Source of the DNA: Peribacillus frigoritolerans
Lineage (GTDB): Bacteria; Bacillota; Bacilli; Bacillales; DSM-1321
DNA: 64,000 nt
Assembly: GCF_040250305.1 (NCBI RefSeq)
Contig: NZ_CP158190.1
Span: 4,558,001 to 4,622,000 of the forward strand
Direction of reading: 5' to 3'
The notes beneath the pieces were generated by a model. The model was not told where the DNA came from, ran no database searches, and saw only the letters and a program-made list of their open reading frames with translations. Within the stretch, counting starts at the first letter, position 1. Each line of letters opens with the position of its first letter. Below, one piece after another: positions 18,091 to 26,632 of this stretch. Position numbers and translations under genes: made by a program.

Positions 18091-18131
18091 AAAAAGGGTG
18101 ATGCATATTTAACTATGCATCACCCTTTTTT
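18091..18131. terminator. Strong bidirectional terminator
   Basis: AAAAAGGGTGATGCAT (18091-18106) pairs with ATGCATCACCCTTTTT (18115-18130). It lies just after the PepSY gene on the minus strand. Confidence 0.9.
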
Positions 18132-18148
18132 ATGTTTTGTTCCAATTA

Positions 18149-18892
18149 TTATTCGGTGCCGTCTCTATCATCCACTTCATCATCTTCCCATGTGATTGTT
18201 TTTACTTCTTTTGTGTAGCCGTCCACTTGAACGACTGCGTCTCGATCGTCCTCTAATTCAACTTCGACCAAATAATAAGGTGTCTGATCTGAAGGTTGAT
18301 AAAATTCTGTATCATCACCTGTTCCTTTTACATGTTTTTCGGCAATCGCAATTGCTTCGTTTTCTGTAATGATACTATCTGCTACCATTGTCGAGTCAAT
18401 TATAGCTCCTGTATATGGGTCGAGGATTAAGGTGATTTTTTCATTATTCTTATTTACCACTGCTTTATAATGGGAGTTGTCTTTCTCCTGCACAAAATCA
18501 ATTTGTTCCAGATCGCCTTGTGAGGAAATACGCGCCTTTATTTCATTTTGGGTTAGTTGCTTTTGGGGTGTTTTTTCCGCCGTTTCTTCAGAATGTACTA
18601 TGGTTTCTTTTTTTATAGAACGAACTTCACCGCTTTTCTCATCCATACTAATAAGATATACCCCAGTTTCGAGCTGCATTTTAATCTGATATTCTTCACC
18701 TTCAGTTTTCGTTGTCTTTATAATGGTTCCAGGATATTTATCCTTTGCTGTCTGGTTCACTTCTTCTTCCGTCAAGCTTTCCGCGGATAATGATGGAGCC
18801 CACCATTGAAATCCGACGAATAATAGCATACCGAAAACGAGAGTCGATCCAGCTGTTATCAGCACTTTTCCATTCTTCATCGTATCACCCAT
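18149..18892 (-). CDS. PepSY-domain membrane protein (YkoI-like)
   Basis: A 247-residue protein with one N-terminal membrane segment (about 9-27) and two extracellular PepSY repeats: residues ~38-95 (LTEEEVNQTAKDKYPGTIIK) and ~112-235 (ITENEAIAIAEKHV, YYLVEVELEDDRDAVVQVDGYTKEV). The acidic C-terminus is low-complexity. It overlaps the kinase gene by 8 bases, so it is the third gene of a regulator-kinase-PepSY operon, the same order as ykoG-ykoH-ykoI in B. subtilis as I recall it. It probably modulates the kinase or is its target; the ligand is unknown. Confidence 0.85.
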   Translation of the reverse strand: MGDTMKNGKVLITAGSTLVFGMLLFVGFQWWAPSLSAESLTEEEVNQTAKDKYPGTIIKTTKTEGEEYQIKMQLETGVYLISMDEKSGEVRSIKKETIVHSEETAEKTPQKQLTQNEIKARISSQGDLEQIDFVQEKDNSHYKAVVNKNNEKITLILDPYTGAIIDSTMVADSIITENEAIAIAEKHVKGTGDDTEFYQPSDQTPYYLVEVELEDDRDAVVQVDGYTKEVKTITWEDDEVDDRDGTE

Positions 18893-20252
18893 CCAACGTC
18901 ATTCTGGCTTTATTAAATAAAAGAGTAACGTTCGTTCCTCTGCCTTCGAGGCTATCCATTTCAATCCGTACATCAATTGCATCAGCAATTTCCTTTGCCA
19001 CGGAAAGCCCTAAACCTGATCCGCCTTGCTTTCGGCTTCTTGCTTCATCTACACGATAAAAGCGATCGAACACTTTTGGCAATTCAGCCTGTGGAATTCC
19101 ATCCCCTCTGTCTTCGATGCGGATATATGCGTCTCTACTTGTTTGTCCTATGTAGACTGAGATTTGCTCGTCACTATACTTTCTTGCATTATCTAAAAAA
19201 ATAAACAATAGCTGTTTTAACTTTTGCACGTCCGTAAGTGCTTCAATTGCATCGCTACTATCAATCTCCACTGTTCGATTGTACGCATTTTTATAGACTT
19301 TCGCTAAGTCTGCCATGATATCGGTCAGATTGACGTTTTCCTTCTCTATATTCCATTTTTCCTGATGCTTTGCAAGCAGGAGCATTTGCTCTGTCATCTC
19401 TCTCATTCTAATGGCTTCAGAATGAATGGCCTCTATTGATTCATCAAACAACTCAGGACGCTCCAACCCTTTTCTTTTCAAAAGACTTGCATAGCTTTCT
19501 ATGACAGTTAGCGGTGTTTTTAATTCATGTGAGGCATTTGATACGAATTGCTCCTGTTTTTCGAAGTTAGCTTGCAGCAAATCAATCATGTGATTAAAGG
19601 TTTTCCCCATTTCCACAAGTTCATCTTTTGCTTTTTCTTCCAGGCTAAGTCGCTTAAATTGGCCGCTTGTTTGAATCTCCTTCATCGTATCAATCATCGA
19701 TCGAATCGGACGGGCGATAAAGTTACTAAGAATAGTGCTTGATATTAGAACAGGTATCATGGCAATGATTGTAACAGCGATTAATACGATGCGCAGAACA
19801 GCGAGCATTTCTTCGGTTGCTGAAATGCTTTTGGTGATTTGAAGATTAACTACACTTCCATCCCCCCAAATGATCGGGTTTGAAACGAATACATACTTGT
19901 TCTGATGATAAGTGATGATCGCGCTCTTCTCACCGGGATAAAAGCTGCTATTGCGATTGCTTAATTGTTTCTCAGAATTGGATGTAACAGCTGTACCTTT
20001 TCGTTGACCCTCTTTTACAATACCAATCATGCCATCTATAGGCAGATAGGATCGAAGTAAATCATTTGGAGATATATTATTAACGTTTTTACTAACATCA
20101 AAGGCAATTTTCTCTGTCTCCGCTTTCGCACGATTAAGTTCATTCACCACCATCAGATTACTAAAGACAAAATAAATGGAAACATTCATCAATAGGAGCA
20201 GGAAAATGAATAGCACCGCTGTATATAAATTTATTTTCTTGCGAAGTCTCAT
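18885..20252 (-). CDS. Sensor histidine kinase (YkoH-like)
   Basis: A 455-residue kinase: TM1 (about 9-30), extracellular sensor (31-150), TM2 (about 152-175), HAMP (176-230), HisKA with the phosphoacceptor in NASHELKTPL, and HATPase_c with DNARKYS, DRGDGIP and GGSGLGLSVAKEI boxes. All catalytic motifs are intact. It overlaps the regulator gene by 4 bases and the PepSY gene by 8, so translation is coupled along the operon. Confidence 0.92.
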   Translation of the reverse strand: MRLRKKINLYTAVLFIFLLLLMNVSIYFVFSNLMVVNELNRAKAETEKIAFDVSKNVNNISPNDLLRSYLPIDGMIGIVKEGQRKGTAVTSNSEKQLSNRNSSFYPGEKSAIITYHQNKYVFVSNPIIWGDGSVVNLQITKSISATEEMLAVLRIVLIAVTIIAMIPVLISSTILSNFIARPIRSMIDTMKEIQTSGQFKRLSLEEKAKDELVEMGKTFNHMIDLLQANFEKQEQFVSNASHELKTPLTVIESYASLLKRKGLERPELFDESIEAIHSEAIRMREMTEQMLLLAKHQEKWNIEKENVNLTDIMADLAKVYKNAYNRTVEIDSSDAIEALTDVQKLKQLLFIFLDNARKYSDEQISVYIGQTSRDAYIRIEDRGDGIPQAELPKVFDRFYRVDEARSRKQGGSGLGLSVAKEIADAIDVRIEMDSLEGRGTNVTLLFNKARMTLDG

Positions 20253-20950
20253 TTTGCATCCTTCAGGACGTAGCCAACGCCTCTTACAGTATGGATAAGC
20301 GGCGTATCAAAACCATATTCGAGCTTTTTGCGAACATATCGGATATACACATCCACCACGTTTGTTTCTCCATAGAAATCATACCCCCAAACCGCTTCCA
20401 GTATTTGATCCCGGTTTAGCACTTGACGCTTATTCTTCAGTAAATAAAGAAGTAAATCATACTCCTTTGGCGTTAGGTCAATTTCGCTTTCACCTCTAAT
20501 GACTTCACGTGTTTTGACATTCACCTTTAAATCAGCAGTATTCAGCCATCCCTCGTATTCATCTTCCATTGAAGGTGCAGCAGTCCGCATTCTTAAAACG
20601 GCACGAATTCGGGCAAGCAATTCCTCAATTTGGAAAGGTTTAGTGATGTAGTCATTCGCACCGCGATCAAGACCGGAAACTTTATCTTCAACCGAGCCCT
20701 TTGCAGTTAACAGGATGACAGGGGTGAAATTGTTTTTCGTACGAATTTTCCGAAGCAGCTCGATCCCGCTTATGCCTGGAAGCATCACATCCAATAAGAT
20801 CAAATCCCACTTTCGTGATCGATACGCTTCAAGTGCTTCCTTTCCGTCCATTGCCTTTCCGACTTGGTAGCCTTCGATTTCAAGCTCCAATTCAAGCAGT
20901 CTTAAGATTTTTTCTTCGTCCTCTACGATTAGTATTGATTCTTTACTCAT
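20249..20950 (-). CDS. OmpR-family response regulator (YkoG-like)
   Basis: A 233-residue regulator: receiver domain (acidic residues in VEDEE, phospho-Asp in DLILLDVMLPG, Lys in DYITKPF) and a C-terminal winged helix (LTPKEYDLLLYLLKNKRQVLNRDQIL, DVYIRYVRKKLE, TVRGVGYVL). It heads the three-gene operon. The start ATG follows GGAGG 7 bases upstream. Confidence 0.93.
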   Translation of the reverse strand: MSKESILIVEDEEKILRLLELELEIEGYQVGKAMDGKEALEAYRSRKWDLILLDVMLPGISGIELLRKIRTKNNFTPVILLTAKGSVEDKVSGLDRGANDYITKPFQIEELLARIRAVLRMRTAAPSMEDEYEGWLNTADLKVNVKTREVIRGESEIDLTPKEYDLLLYLLKNKRQVLNRDQILEAVWGYDFYGETNVVDVYIRYVRKKLEYGFDTPLIHTVRGVGYVLKDAK

Positions 20951-21131
20951 TTGGAAGACCTCCTTTTGTATGGGACTGTCCCCATTTATGTATTATGTCA
21001 AACAAAGATACTACAGATAGAACACTATGAAAATAGTGTATTATGACGAGTTTAATGGGTGTATGATTTGCTTCCGGCGAAGAGTCTCGCTAAAGGTAAT
21101 CCTGCAAAGCAATCTTTCTAAACTACCCAAT

Positions 21132-21175
21132 AAATTTAAATAGCCATATTCTTTTACGAAAGAATATGGCTTTAT
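21132..21175. terminator. Terminator-like hairpin with no obvious gene
   Basis: AGCCATATTCTTT (21142-21154) pairs with AAAGAATATGGCT (21159-21171), followed by TTATTTATT. No intact gene precedes it on the plus strand. On the minus strand it would lie beyond the Nudix fragment at 21245. Confidence 0.7.
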
Positions 21176-21244
21176 TTATTCACTTTGTTGGCTGGTTCAC
21201 GCAACGCTCTTATTAAAGATCACGCCCGTTTGTTGAACAAGGCT

Positions 21245-21562
21245 TCAATTAATATCCCCTAAATAAACTGGAGACTTTTGATTATTAACATGCTGTATGA
21301 TATATTTCCTTAGTTCTTTAGGATATATCCTATTCTGAAGTAAATCATTAATATGTATCCATTCTACCCCTACTTGGTGACTATCTGGATTGGTAGGCGA
21401 TTTATAAATTTTCTCTTTTACCAGGTCGCAAACAAAATAGTATTCAACTTGGTGAACATTAAAATCGAATGAAGAATGCTCGTGGTTTTTCCCTATATAC
21501 TCACGAATATGAAGCAGCTCTCCAACCTCCACTTGCATCCCCCTCCAAAACATCTCCTGCAT
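21245..21562 (-). pseudogene. Truncated Nudix hydrolase (C-terminal half)
   Basis: Encodes the second half of a Nudix protein: a stretch similar to W-x-x-G-M-Q-V-E-V-G-E-L-L-H-I-R-E-Y-I-G-K, then a strand-rich region (VHQVEYYFVCDLV) and VEWIHINDLLQNRIYPKELR. The part with the catalytic GX5EX7REUXEEXGU box is missing: just upstream the frame reads IIEWDLGE and then hits a TAG. The remnant cannot bind metal, so it is very likely non-functional. Confidence 0.75.
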
Positions 21563-21684
21563 TTCACCTAAATCCCATTCAATTATCTAGCCTAATCGTT
21601 GACCAAAGATCAAACAGCACGATCCTGCCAATTTAGCTCTATAAAAACAAGAGCTGCCGAAGCAACTCCCTTAGTGCAGCAGTA

Positions 21685-21867
21685 TTATTCACATGATACA
21701 GTCCAGTTTATAGCTAAGAAGTTCTTTTCAACGTTAGGTGTTTTATTGTTTTCAATACATGCACTTTTTGTGCTTTCGAGTGTATTAAAGTTTGAGATGA
21801 TAGCAATTGCAGAAAATGAAAGAACTATAAAACATAGTATAAAAGACTTTTTTCTCTTAATATTCAC
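21685..21867 (-). CDS. Small exported peptide (60 aa), hypothetical
   Basis: A 60-codon frame starting at GTG, 8 bases after AGGGGGGATG. Residues 1-26 form a classic Sec signal (N-RKK then FILCFIVLSFSAIAI), and the mature part of about 34 residues has two cysteines (CIENNKTPN and TVSC). This looks like a secreted signalling or processed peptide, comparable in size to Phr precursors, but no rap or receptor gene adjoins it. Codon use and the ribosome site support expression; the function is unknown. Confidence 0.55.
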   Translation of the reverse strand: MNIKRKKSFILCFIVLSFSAIAIISNFNTLESTKSACIENNKTPNVEKNFLAINWTVSCE

Positions 21868-21983
21868 ACTATCATCCCCCCTAATCCTATTTTAATGATC
21901 AAAACTGTACAATAGCCAGCCATATAACCCCCTAACTCCATTCAAGTAACGCACCGTTTTGAAGAAGGATTAGATAGCAGAAC

Positions 21984-22619
21984 TTAACCCAATAATTGAA
22001 TTTTAATTCTTTTTTTCGTGGGACCTTTTTGTTGAATTTTCATAATGGAAAAGTCTTTAATTTCATTCGTGTTGTTGACGTGGGTTCCTCCACATGCTTG
22101 CTCATCAATATCATTTATTTGAACGATTCGAATTTCGTTAAGCGAAGCTGGAAGTAAATTAATGACCGTTTTAATTACCCCTTCTTTTTGCTCTGCTTCA
22201 GCTCTGCTAATTGTTAGCGTGTGAACATTATGGGGTTGTGCCAGTACCTTCTTTATCGATTGTTCTAATTGATTGAATGGGATTTCTTGTATTATTTCAG
22301 GAGAAAAAGACAGCTCTAATCTCGCATGTTCTTTTTCAATTTGACTGCTTGTAGCTAAAGCATTGTAATGTTGATAAAAATAACCTGAAATGACATGCAA
22401 TAATGTGTGATACTGCATATTCTGATACCGCCAAGTCCAGTCAATCTGCATTTCAACTGATTGATTAATGTCCTGTAATGGTCGTTCTAGTTCATGAATC
22501 ACTTCACCATCTACTTTTTTTACTGTTAATATAGTATAGGTTTCATCACCTTGTTTAATGATTCCCCGGTCACAAGGCTGCCCACCGCCGCCTGGATAAA
22601 AAATGGTTTGATCGAACAC
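21984..22619 (-). CDS. Alanyl-tRNA editing protein (AlaX-like), N-terminus probably broken
   Basis: A 211-residue frame from a GTG, homologous to trans-editing domains that remove Ser or Gly from mischarged tRNA-Ala. It keeps the zinc ligands H-x-x-x-H (HTLLHV) and CGGTH, and the start DQTIFYPGGGGQPCDRG. Family members carry about 25 more residues. These are readable upstream in the same frame (ENSYLKECSANIVSRQDRFVV) back to an ATG at 22703, but codon 6 of that frame is TGA (22686-22688). So either the gene is nonsense-mutated or a shortened protein starts at this GTG. It follows the threonine-aldolase-like gene directly. Confidence 0.75.
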   Translation of the reverse strand: MFDQTIFYPGGGGQPCDRGIIKQGDETYTILTVKKVDGEVIHELERPLQDINQSVEMQIDWTWRYQNMQYHTLLHVISGYFYQHYNALATSSQIEKEHARLELSFSPEIIQEIPFNQLEQSIKKVLAQPHNVHTLTISRAEAEQKEGVIKTVINLLPASLNEIRIVQINDIDEQACGGTHVNNTNEIKDFSIMKIQQKGPTKKRIKIQLLG

Positions 22620-22690
22620 TACAAATCGGTCTTGTCTGGAAACGATATTTGCCGAACATTCTTTTAGATAACTATTCTCTAAATATCACT

Positions 22691-23740
22691 CTATCGTGGC
22701 CATTTTTTAGTTTCCTTGATATCCTCTACAAGCATGTCAACATGTTCTTTTTTCGTAGCCCAACTGGTACAAAATCTCACAGCACTGTGTGTAGCATCGA
22801 CTTTTTCCCAGAAGGAGAATGAATACTTTTTGCCTAATTCCAAAATCACATCTTCCGGCAAGATGGGAAATTGCTGATTTGATGTGGAATCATATCGTAA
22901 TGAAAATCCATTTTCAACAAATGCTTCTCGAATCATCATTGACATTTCCACGGCATGTTTAGAAATTTCATAGTATAGGCCGTCTTCAAATAAGGTTTCA
23001 AACTGGATCCCCAATAGTCTCCCTTTAGCCAGCATTCCTCCCCTTTGCTTGATGAAATAGCGGAAGTCCTTTTTCAGGGCATCATTCATGATGACTACCG
23101 CTTCACCAAACATTGCACCAACCTTCGTTCCCCCTATATAGAACACATCACATAGCCTTGCAACATCCGCCAAGGTTAAATCGCTGTCCTTCGAAGCCAA
23201 GCCATACCCTAATCTAGCGCCATCCAATACCAACGGCAAACCACATTCCCGGCAAACTTCACTTAATGCTTCCAATTCGGCTTTACTATAAGTCGTTCCA
23301 TTTTCTGTAGGGTTAGAAATGTAAACCAAGCCTGGCTGTACCATATGCTCATGAGTAACATCATTCCAGTGAGCATCATATAATTCTTTCACCTGTTCAG
23401 CTTGAATTTTTCCATCATCACTCGGCAAAGTAAGCACTTTATGACCAGTGGCTTCAATTGCTCCTGTTTCATGTACCGCGATATGCCCGGTAATTGCAGC
23501 AACTGCACCTTGATGCGGCCGCAAAATTGAAGCGATAATAGTTGTATTCGTTTGTGTTCCACCCACTAAAAAGTGTATATCTGCATTTGCAGCATCACAC
23601 TGTTTTCGAATGTAAGCTCTCGCTTTTTCACAGTGTTCATCCACTCCATATCCGGGTGTTTGTTCTTCATTGGTTTCTATTAATCGTTTCAGAATTCGCT
23701 TATGAGCACCTTCTGTATAATCATTTTCAAAACGTATCAT
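22691..23740 (-). CDS. Threonine aldolase-like PLP enzyme
   Basis: A 349-residue fold-type I PLP enzyme of the low-specificity threonine aldolase/beta-eliminating lyase group. FLVGGTQTNTTII, the Asp of VLDGARLGYG, and the Schiff-base lysine Lys206 in FYIGGTKVGAMFGEA are present. Such enzymes cleave L-threonine or L-allo-threonine to glycine and acetaldehyde, though related enzymes have other hydroxy-amino-acid substrates. It lies 1 base after the MarR gene's stop, in an apparent marR-aldolase-alaX operon. Pairing with an alanyl-tRNA editing gene suggests handling of amino acids misread by AlaRS; this is inference. Confidence 0.87.
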   Translation of the reverse strand: MIRFENDYTEGAHKRILKRLIETNEEQTPGYGVDEHCEKARAYIRKQCDAANADIHFLVGGTQTNTTIIASILRPHQGAVAAITGHIAVHETGAIEATGHKVLTLPSDDGKIQAEQVKELYDAHWNDVTHEHMVQPGLVYISNPTENGTTYSKAELEALSEVCRECGLPLVLDGARLGYGLASKDSDLTLADVARLCDVFYIGGTKVGAMFGEAVVIMNDALKKDFRYFIKQRGGMLAKGRLLGIQFETLFEDGLYYEISKHAVEMSMMIREAFVENGFSLRYDSTSNQQFPILPEDVILELGKKYSFSFWEKVDATHSAVRFCTSWATKKEHVDMLVEDIKETKKWPR

Positions 23741-23741
23741 C

Positions 23742-24185
23742 CTATAATCTCCCCAAACTATCCAATTTCTTCTGAATGAACATCATAGAAGCATGGATTT
23801 CTTTTATTTCGTTTTGTGATAATCCTTGGAATAACCTCACTAATTGTTCATCAGATCTTTCATTAAGTTGGTCAAAAAGAGTCAACCCTTCAGGAGTCAG
23901 CCGAATTAGACTAGTTCTGTTGTCCAAGGCCGAGTTTTCCTTCATAACCAGTCCATCTTTTCTTAACTTATTAATTATTCTGCTCATATAGCTGCGATCA
24001 ATTTCCAGTTTATCAACTAAATTGTTTGCTATACACTGCTCCATCAAACCGATTTCTAAAATTACCCGTGCCTCAGTGAAAGAATATCCGGTATCCAAAA
24101 TATGCTTATCCAACACACCAAGTATATTCGTATAAAATCTATTGAATTGCCGTATATCTGCAATGGTTTTTTTATTTATATTCAT
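23742..24185 (-). CDS. MarR family transcriptional regulator
   Basis: A 147-residue winged-helix regulator: MEQCIANNLVDKLEIDRSYMSRIINKLRKDGLV (recognition helix) followed by the wing SALDNRTSLIRLTPEGLTLF. It heads the operon with the aldolase and AlaX-like genes, and a promoter with inverted-repeat operators lies immediately upstream, so autorepression is likely. Ligand unknown. Confidence 0.9.
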   Translation of the reverse strand: MNINKKTIADIRQFNRFYTNILGVLDKHILDTGYSFTEARVILEIGLMEQCIANNLVDKLEIDRSYMSRIINKLRKDGLVMKENSALDNRTSLIRLTPEGLTLFDQLNERSDEQLVRLFQGLSQNEIKEIHASMMFIQKKLDSLGRL

Positions 24186-24200
24186 TAAAGACTTCCTTTT

Positions 24201-24250
24201 TAGTGGACTTTATCCACTAATACTTTATTGTGATTAGTGGACTTTGTCAA
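24201..24250 (-). promoter_or_regulatory. marR promoter with MarR operator repeats
   Basis: On the minus strand, TTGACA (24245-24250) and TAAAGT (24222-24227) are 17 bases apart, a good sigma-A promoter. TAGTGGA (24201-24207) and TCCACTA (24213-24219) form a perfect inverted repeat just downstream of the -10. A second TAGTGGACTTTGTCAA (24235-24250) covers the -35. Placement fits repression by the MarR protein. Confidence 0.75.
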
Positions 24251-24558
24251 CGTTTTTTTATAAATGTTTGAAGGTTCAATCGATACCCTTAGTTTGACCA
24301 ATTTCAAAAAATTCACTTTTAGCTTGAACCTGATTTAGTTTACATTCTTTTAGGTTGATTGTTTCTTCTCGAGGAAGTTACAATACTTTAATTAGAAACA
24401 CTTGTGCAATTTCCCACTTAAACTCCCCTCCCTCCATTGTTGAAGAAGGACATCCTTTGACCCATAACTTTTATCTGAGATTATCTAACACAGGATGAGT
24501 TAAGGTGCATAAAATAGGATTGTGATATTTAACTATATTTTTGAAAGGATGTAATATT
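24251..24558. other. Intergenic region
   Basis: About 300 AT-rich bases between the marR promoter and the small gene at 24559. No gene or structured element is recognised. TATTTAACTATATTTTTGAAAGG at its end supplies the ribosome site of the next gene. Confidence 0.4.
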
Positions 24559-24774
24559 GTGTATCCTCCTTACACTAACCCACACCAGCTCAAACAAGAA
24601 ACATTGTCACAGGTTGGCCCTTGGGTACAGTATGGTTTAAACGAAGCTCAAAAAACATCTGTCCCTCATGCAATGATGGAAATTGCAGCTATTGCCTATC
24701 TGATGGGCAAAGGATATGATCCAAGGATGGCGCATCAAATAGTCGAATCATGGGAAGTTAATGAAATGTTTTAA
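24559..24774 (+). CDS. Small hypothetical protein (71 aa)
   Basis: A GTG start preceded by AAAGGATG at 7-base spacing. The protein begins YPPYTNPHQ and then has two helical stretches (AMMEIAAIAYLMGKGYDPRMAHQIVESWE). No signal peptide or membrane segment. I do not recognise a family. The Tyr/Pro-rich N-terminus recalls spore-coat-associated proteins, but this is only a resemblance. It is followed by a good terminator, so it is likely a real single gene. Confidence 0.6.
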   Translation: MYPPYTNPHQLKQETLSQVGPWVQYGLNEAQKTSVPHAMMEIAAIAYLMGKGYDPRMAHQIVESWEVNEMF

Positions 24775-24840
24775 CTGCTGCAGCTTTAAAATAATGATTA
24801 ATCAAAATGTCGTCTTTAATCCCGATATTAGCGTAAATAA

Positions 24841-24885
24841 AAAAAATCCATTTTGAAAAAGGATTTTTCAAAATGGATTTTCTTG
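24841..24885 (+). terminator. Terminator after the 71-aa protein gene
   Basis: AAAATCCATTTTGAAAAA pairs with TTTTTCAAAATGGATTTT to form an 18-bp stem (24843-24882) with a short loop. Confidence 0.85.
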
Positions 24886-25037
24886 TGAATTATTATTCAG
24901 TTTGATTATTTTTAGTGAGCCTTAATGATCTTCGCACCCGTTCGTTGTTTATGAAAATGAGCTGAAGTGCTTTACCCATACATAATTACTCAAGTACAGT
25001 ATCTTTATAATTACACTTCAATTTTGCGAGGCTAATT

Positions 25038-25745
25038 TTAACATCTTACATGCTTGCGTTTAAAACCAAGCTTTCCTTTACCGACTTCTTTTTGAATACT
25101 TTCGTAAGCATTTAGAAAACTGCTTTTTTTCTTGTCCCGTTTGACTTCTACTATTCCTATTGCCTTTGCGGTCTCGACTGCCTTTTCATGGAGCGGCAAA
25201 TATGAAATCCCCACGGTGTATAGAAAATTATTCATAGCGGATTTCGTTCGTTCTGGCGAATCGTGAATCGTATTTTTCACAAGGTCAAGCATATTGGAAA
25301 TCTTGCTTTCTGAAAATTCAACGTCTAGCCGATTTCCTAAAAGCCAACAGTAGCAACTCCAGCCCGCTGACATTCTCAGCTCTTCACCGCTTGCAATCCA
25401 TTTATCAGAAACTTCTTGTGCAATATCTGACTCTGATAAAGTTACAGCCACTACATAATCGGACAGCATATAAAAATACGCAGCATCCATCCAACGATCA
25501 TAATCAGACTCGGTCATGGCTTTTGGGTCTGCAATAATGCCTGCAAAGTACATTGCATCATAGTTGCCTGTGGAATAAAGCTCTTCAGCTAAATGCTGAT
25601 TTATTTTTATTTTCCTTACAATTGGTTTCATGGCGCCTGTAGCCACGCCAAAAAGAGGCTCATGCGCACCATTGGATATGTACATTTTTTTAGTTCGTTC
25701 CTTGCCAAGGGCTTCAAGCTCCTGCATGACCATTTCTAAATTCAT
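25038..25745 (-). CDS. DNA alkylation repair protein (AlkD-like)
   Basis: A 235-residue all-helical HEAT-repeat protein of the AlkC/AlkD group. Landmarks: GVATGAMKPIVRKIK (residues 33-47), YDAMYFAGIIADP, DRWMDAAYFYMLSDYVV, and CYCWLLGNRLD. Members are glycosylases excising alkylated purines, or structural relatives without activity; the catalytic Asp expected in the W-D-x-x-D/D-Y-V region is plausibly in SDYVV. Stands alone with its own ribosome site. Confidence 0.82.
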   Translation of the reverse strand: MNLEMVMQELEALGKERTKKMYISNGAHEPLFGVATGAMKPIVRKIKINQHLAEELYSTGNYDAMYFAGIIADPKAMTESDYDRWMDAAYFYMLSDYVVAVTLSESDIAQEVSDKWIASGEELRMSAGWSCYCWLLGNRLDVEFSESKISNMLDLVKNTIHDSPERTKSAMNNFLYTVGISYLPLHEKAVETAKAIGIVEVKRDKKKSSFLNAYESIQKEVGKGKLGFKRKHVRC

Positions 25746-26037
25746 CGTTTAGCACTTCCTTCTTTATGGAGTTTCCCCCTAATATTTGCCCATCAAATAT
25801 ATATCACCATTATCCTATAATAGACTGCCATTTGTCAGCACCGTCTAAGCACATGATTGTTACGCAGGAATGCACTTAATGAATGTTGGCACTTTATTCC
25901 GACTGATGGTAAGAAACAATGCCTTCTGATACAGTAGCTTAGAATCAGGGGATTTACCCTTTGTTTTTGTTCGATTCCACTGCCCCGTTAGCTCCATTAG
26001 AAAAAGAGCTGCCGAAGCAACTCCGTTATTTGAAGGT

Positions 26038-26445
26038 TCAAAAAGCTCTTTTTTCCGTACTGTTTCGATCAATTGTCTTAATTTTTTTAATGAAATAATA
26101 ATGTTTGTAAAGGGCAAGCACGACCAATAAGATTTTCACTAATAGGATGTCCACATAAAATACAGAAATTACGATGAAGAAATCGGCAATTAAATTGATT
26201 CTGATTTTCTCTCTTCGAGTCATACCTTTTTTTTGCAGAAATGCTTCAACGTATTTTTCATATAATGAGGTGCTCTTGAACCAATTTTCAATCGACTTGG
26301 AACTTTTAGCAAAGCAAAAGGCAGCAAATAAGTAAAACGGACCGCCCGGCAGAACTGGTAACACAGTCCCTGCAATACCAATCAAAAGAGATATGGACCC
26401 AAGAAGAAAGAATAGGACACTTTTTACTTTTTTTATTGTCATCAC
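26038..26445 (-). CDS. DUF454 (YbaN-like) inner-membrane protein
   Basis: A 135-residue membrane protein: two N-terminal TM segments around the family signature GIAGTVLPVLPGGPFYLFAAFCFAKSS (residues 23-49), a cytoplasmic linker, then two closely spaced TM segments (IADFFIVISVFYVDILLVKILLVVLALY). Function unknown for the family. The upstream 290 bases (25746-26037) contain no gene, only a degenerate terminator-like repeat near 26000. Confidence 0.85.
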   Translation of the reverse strand: MMTIKKVKSVLFFLLGSISLLIGIAGTVLPVLPGGPFYLFAAFCFAKSSKSIENWFKSTSLYEKYVEAFLQKKGMTRREKIRINLIADFFIVISVFYVDILLVKILLVVLALYKHYYFIKKIKTIDRNSTEKRAF

Positions 26446-26632
26446 CTTTTTATTTATATTCTATCCCCTTATAACGTAAAGAGGAAGTCTAATTGATTAG
26501 TATCTTCCTTTTTGTTCTTGAACTAACCTGCCCTTTAGTTATTAACAGGATATCTTACCAATTCATTCTTCTGTCGCAACATTTTTTAGACATCGCAGTG
26601 ACTTTAATTAAATCCACATCTCAGCCTTAAAT

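Noticed and set aside
22686..22688. Selenocysteine or recoding at TGA in the AlaX-like gene
   Set aside because: TGA is used as an ordinary stop elsewhere (fabZ), no SECIS-like stem is seen, and the expected residue is not cysteine.
25860..26117. 85-codon minus-strand frame upstream of DUF454
   Set aside because: Overlaps the end of the DUF454 gene and crosses a degenerate terminator repeat; composition is not protein-like.
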